From Cyathus striatus (Eukaryota > Basidiomycota > Agaricomycetes > Agaricales > Nidulariaceae), in contig JAOVFP010000003.1 of NCBI GenBank assembly GCA_025738555.1, forward strand, positions 2,542,001-2,606,000: a stretch of 64,000 nucleotides of DNA, read 5' to 3'. Under the pieces are notes generated by a model. It was not told the origin of the DNA. It saw only the letters and a list, made by a program, of their open reading frames with translations, and ran no database searches. Positions 60,831-64,000 of this stretch are shown here, in pieces. The position numbers and the translations under genes are program-made. Each line of letters starts with the position of its first letter. The stretch's first letter is position 1.

Positions 60831-62304
60831 CTGACATATGACATTACATATGTCACATATCACACAATATCAAATTAATCTGGTCACAATACATCACACT
60901 GTAACAATATGTCACATCGTCACAGTACATCACATTGTCATACTATTACACTGTCACAATATGCCACACTATCCTTTCATGTATGTCACACTTTTACATA
61001 TGTCACACATGTCGCACTTTATGTACACAAGTCACATATATCACATTTGTCACATTTTTACATATGTCACACTTGTCACACTTGTCATATTTACTTGTAT
61101 GACACTCCCATTATGTAGTCACATATGTCACATTTCCAAATTCATGTTGCACCACATCTATTACAACCATCATGCTCATCACATGCCATACATTTCTTAT
61201 GTGTCAATATTACACCTGTTACATTCTCATATCTGTCACACATATCACAGTTCATTCTCATGACACCCTTTGTAAAAAGCAAAATTGCATATATGTCACA
61301 CAGAATCAAATGTAAGTCAAATATAGGGACCAAAAGTCAAACATGGTTGAACAATAGTCACACCTAACATGTAGTTACATTTGACTCTGTGTGACACTAA
61401 CCAATTTTGCATTTTACCAAGTATCACCTTGATTGTCAAGGTACTCTCCTTGTCAAAAAATAAAATTACACTTTTTACTTTCATTTACACATCCCACAGT
61501 CACACAGACCCTCCTACCATTCTTGAAACCCTGGACAGCTTTTTGCCTCTACCTGCTTATTATTCTCTCAACATTGCATTGCAACCATCTGCTGCAACAC
61601 ATATCATACATGTCACATGAAAAGGTTACATGAAAAGTGCTCACCTAGTGATTCATGTGCATTACATATTATATGACAAAGACACTTTGACTACTTCAAG
61701 AAAATCATATTTCTCCCACTATTTACCTGTGTTTGGTTGAATTCAACATTCATAGCACTAGGCAAAAATCACATTGTATCAATACTACTTCCTGGCAATC
61801 ACAATGTTATGTTTTAATTAGTCTGTCAGATTCTATAGTAGATATAACTGTACTTAGATTCTAATTTTGTCTAACCAACCTTAAGCATGTTCAGTAACCT
61901 GGTCTGGTTATATTGTCTTATCTATATCTTCTATTTAGTGATTGCTTCTATTATCACATCACTTATATCTTTGTCACACTTTCCATTAGCAAATCAGATG
62001 TTTTATTCTTGAGTGACCATTGGGCTATATAATTTCTTGTATCCCTCTTAGCAGTACCCACTACTGTTCAATCTTCATTGCTACAGAATTGTACAGTATT
62101 ACAAATGAGAGATGTGTGACCTGTGAATAAAATGTGAATAAATGTGATGTGTTGAGATATGTGACATATATGTGTTGGATTGGCAAGATTGACAGCTTTG
62201 ACTGGGTTATGGAGGTGTATAATATTGGAGCACTCCTGTCATGGTGACAAGCCTGATAGCCCACTCAACTGGTTAAGTATCAGTTCTTGCTTGTGTATAG
62301 ATAA

Positions 62305-62378
62305 GGGTTAGTAGCTCAGTTGGAAGAGTGCCTAGTCATAAGTACAGGTGGTTACAAATTCAATTCCTGTCCAATCCA
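62305..62378 (+). pseudogene. tRNA-like sequence in the foldback core, anticodon CAT position
   Basis: GGGTTAG and CCAATCC form an acceptor stem with one mismatch. The D arm GTAGCTCAGTTGGAAGAGTG is canonical, and TAGTCATAAG places CAT in the loop. The anticodon stem is weak and the T arm (ACAAATTCAATTCCTGT) has two A-C mismatches, as if from G-to-A changes. Most likely a decayed captured tRNA. Confidence 0.45.
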
Positions 62379-64000
62379 ATAGTTTTAACAGTATAATTAA
62401 TATAACAGTTGCAAAGAACATGAAGATATGACACAGATGTTATATGTGAACAAAGTGTGACATACATGATATATGAGTAAAGCATGACAGACATGAGAAT
62501 GTAACAGGTGTAATATCAACATATAAGAGATGTATGGCATGTGATAAGTATAATAGTTGTAACAGGTGTGGTGTGACATGAATTTGGAAATGTGACATAT
62601 GTGACTACATAATAGGAGTGTCATACATGCAAATGTGACAAGCATGATAGCTATAACCAACAACACAAATTATGACAAGAGTGACATTTGTAAACATGTG
62701 ACATGTGTGACATACATGATGCATGTGACATATATATAAAAGTGTGACATATGCGAAAGTGTGACATGTGTGATATTTGTGACATTTGTGAAAGTGTGAA
62801 ATGTGTGACATACAATGATGATATATTGTAACCACATGGTGGATTATGGCAATGTAACATGTATAACCAAATGAAATCACTTTGTAACATCTGGAATATA
62901 ATTTAATATTGTGACATATTGTGAGCATAAAATGGTATTGTGTGGTATAACAATGTGATGTACTGCAATGGTGTGAGATATTGTGACAGTGGGAAGTATT
63001 GTGACATACTGTGACATTGTGACATATTGTGACAGTGTGATGTATTGTGACCATGTAATATGTATAACCAAATGAAATGACTAATTTGTTGTTGTGTGAC
63101 ATGTGACATGTGATATATGTAATGTCATATGTCAGCTGTCACCAAACTCATGAAGCAATCACTGTAATTAGATGAAGTAGTATTGAAGCTCTGACTGCAA
63201 CCAAATGGGGTTAAAGAAAAACTGTGAAGCAATTACTGTAATTAGATGAAGCAGCAATGAAGCTCAGACTGTAACCATATGAAGTGAAAATAAAATAGTG
63301 AAGTAAATACTGTAATTAAATGAAGTAGCAATGAAGCTCTGACTGTAACCATATGAAGTAAGAATAAAATAGTGAAGTAAATACTGTAATTAGATGAAGT
63401 AGCAATGAAGCTCTGACTGTAACCATATGAAGTGAGAATAAAATAGTGAAGTAAATACTGTACTTAGATGAAGTAGCAATGAAGCTCTGACTGTAACCAA
63501 ATGAAGTGAAAGTACAATTGTGAAGCAATTACTGTAATTAAATAAAGCAATAATAAAGCTTAAACTGCAACTACATGAAGTAGAACTAAAATAATGAAGC
63601 AAATACTGTAGTTAGATGAAGCAGCAATGAAGCTCTGACTGTAACCATGTGAAGCTAAAATAATGAAGTAACTTCTGCATATGAATGAAGTAGCTATGAA
63701 GCTCAAACTGCAATTGCATGAAGTAGAAGTACAATTGTGAAGCAAATACTGCAAATAAATGAAGGGATGATGAAGCTCAGACTGCAATGACATGAAGTAG
63801 AATTACAATGATGAAGTAACTCTTACACTTGAATGAAGTAGTTATGAAGCTAAGACTGCAATAAGATCAAGTGGAACAGAAATAGTAAAGCAATTACTGT
63901 AGTATAATAAAGCTACTGTGAAGTTCATACTACAACTACATGAAGTAGACATACAAAAGTGAAGCAAGTCCTGCAGATGAATGAAGTAGTTATGAAGCTC

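Larger units (their letters stand above)
59223..64000. mobile_element. Second foldback element, right end outside the window
   Basis: The left arm (59223 to about 61260) is mirrored from about 62480 to the window end. Outer part: repeats of about 70-75 bp rich in GCTTCAT and TACTTCAT with A(A/T)TTACAGTA and GTTGCAGT. Inner part: runs of GTCACA/TGTCAC motifs. The centre (61270-62470) has no transposase but a tRNA-like sequence. The junctions of the two inner regions (for example GACATATGACATTACATA at 60834 and its complement at 63117) match. The element shares the layout of 51339-56060 and its GTCAC motif, but not its sequence overall. Confidence 0.82.

Overview
The window reads as genomic DNA of a filamentous basidiomycete, most likely an Agaricomycete (mushroom-forming fungus). 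Genes are split by many short GT-AG introns (about 50-80 nt, with exons as short as 31 nt). The families present (UstYa/DUF3328 proteins, But2-like membrane proteins, seven-helix agaricomycete membrane proteins, GMC oxidoreductase, P450, divergent homeodomain-like proteins) are typical of that group. No bacterial operons, rRNA or CRISPR array were seen.

Left part (1-15 kb): a homeodomain-like gene (1682-3072 +), a seven-helix membrane protein (3981-5142 +), an aryl-alcohol-oxidase-type GMC oxidoreductase (6310-8663 +), a noncoding inverted-repeat element (10654-11583), a 15-exon cytochrome P450 (11712-14154 +) and a 55-bp tandem repeat. At 15434-17379 a MITE with 3-bp target duplications carries a nested Tc1/mariner-like transposon with a broken transposase. 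A second, much larger homeodomain-like gene follows on the minus strand (17734-20549).

Middle part (22-32 kb): a secondary-metabolism-like cluster. It holds four UstYa-family genes, a But2-like single-pass membrane protein plus a truncated paralogue, a proline-iminopeptidase-type hydrolase, two very small secreted proteins and a second seven-helix membrane protein. UstYa proteins are oxidative tailoring enzymes of fungal ribosomal peptides, so with the nearby P450, GMC oxidase and peptidase this could be a peptide-modifying cluster. No repetitive Kex2-type precursor was found, so the product is unknown.

Transfer-RNA part (32-46 kb): about ten tRNA-Ala genes, pseudogenes and halves sit in repeat units on both sides of a GDT1/TMEM165 cation transporter gene, in opposite orientations. 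Their introns differ in length and sequence. The GDT1 gene has a 1.3-kb pyrimidine-rich intron containing minisatellites and a telomere-like stretch. Several MITE-like elements are inserted in this array.

Right part (46.7-64 kb): a nest of transposons. A Tc1-like element is interrupted by a Ty3/Gypsy retrotransposon (from 47905). That element is broken in its protease by a 4.7-kb foldback element and in its integrase by a second, larger foldback element that runs off the window. The Gypsy reading frame carries five stops, all TGA and all explicable as CGA-to-TGA changes, which suggests CpG methylation decay. Intron positions given here were derived by eye from splice signals and family similarity.
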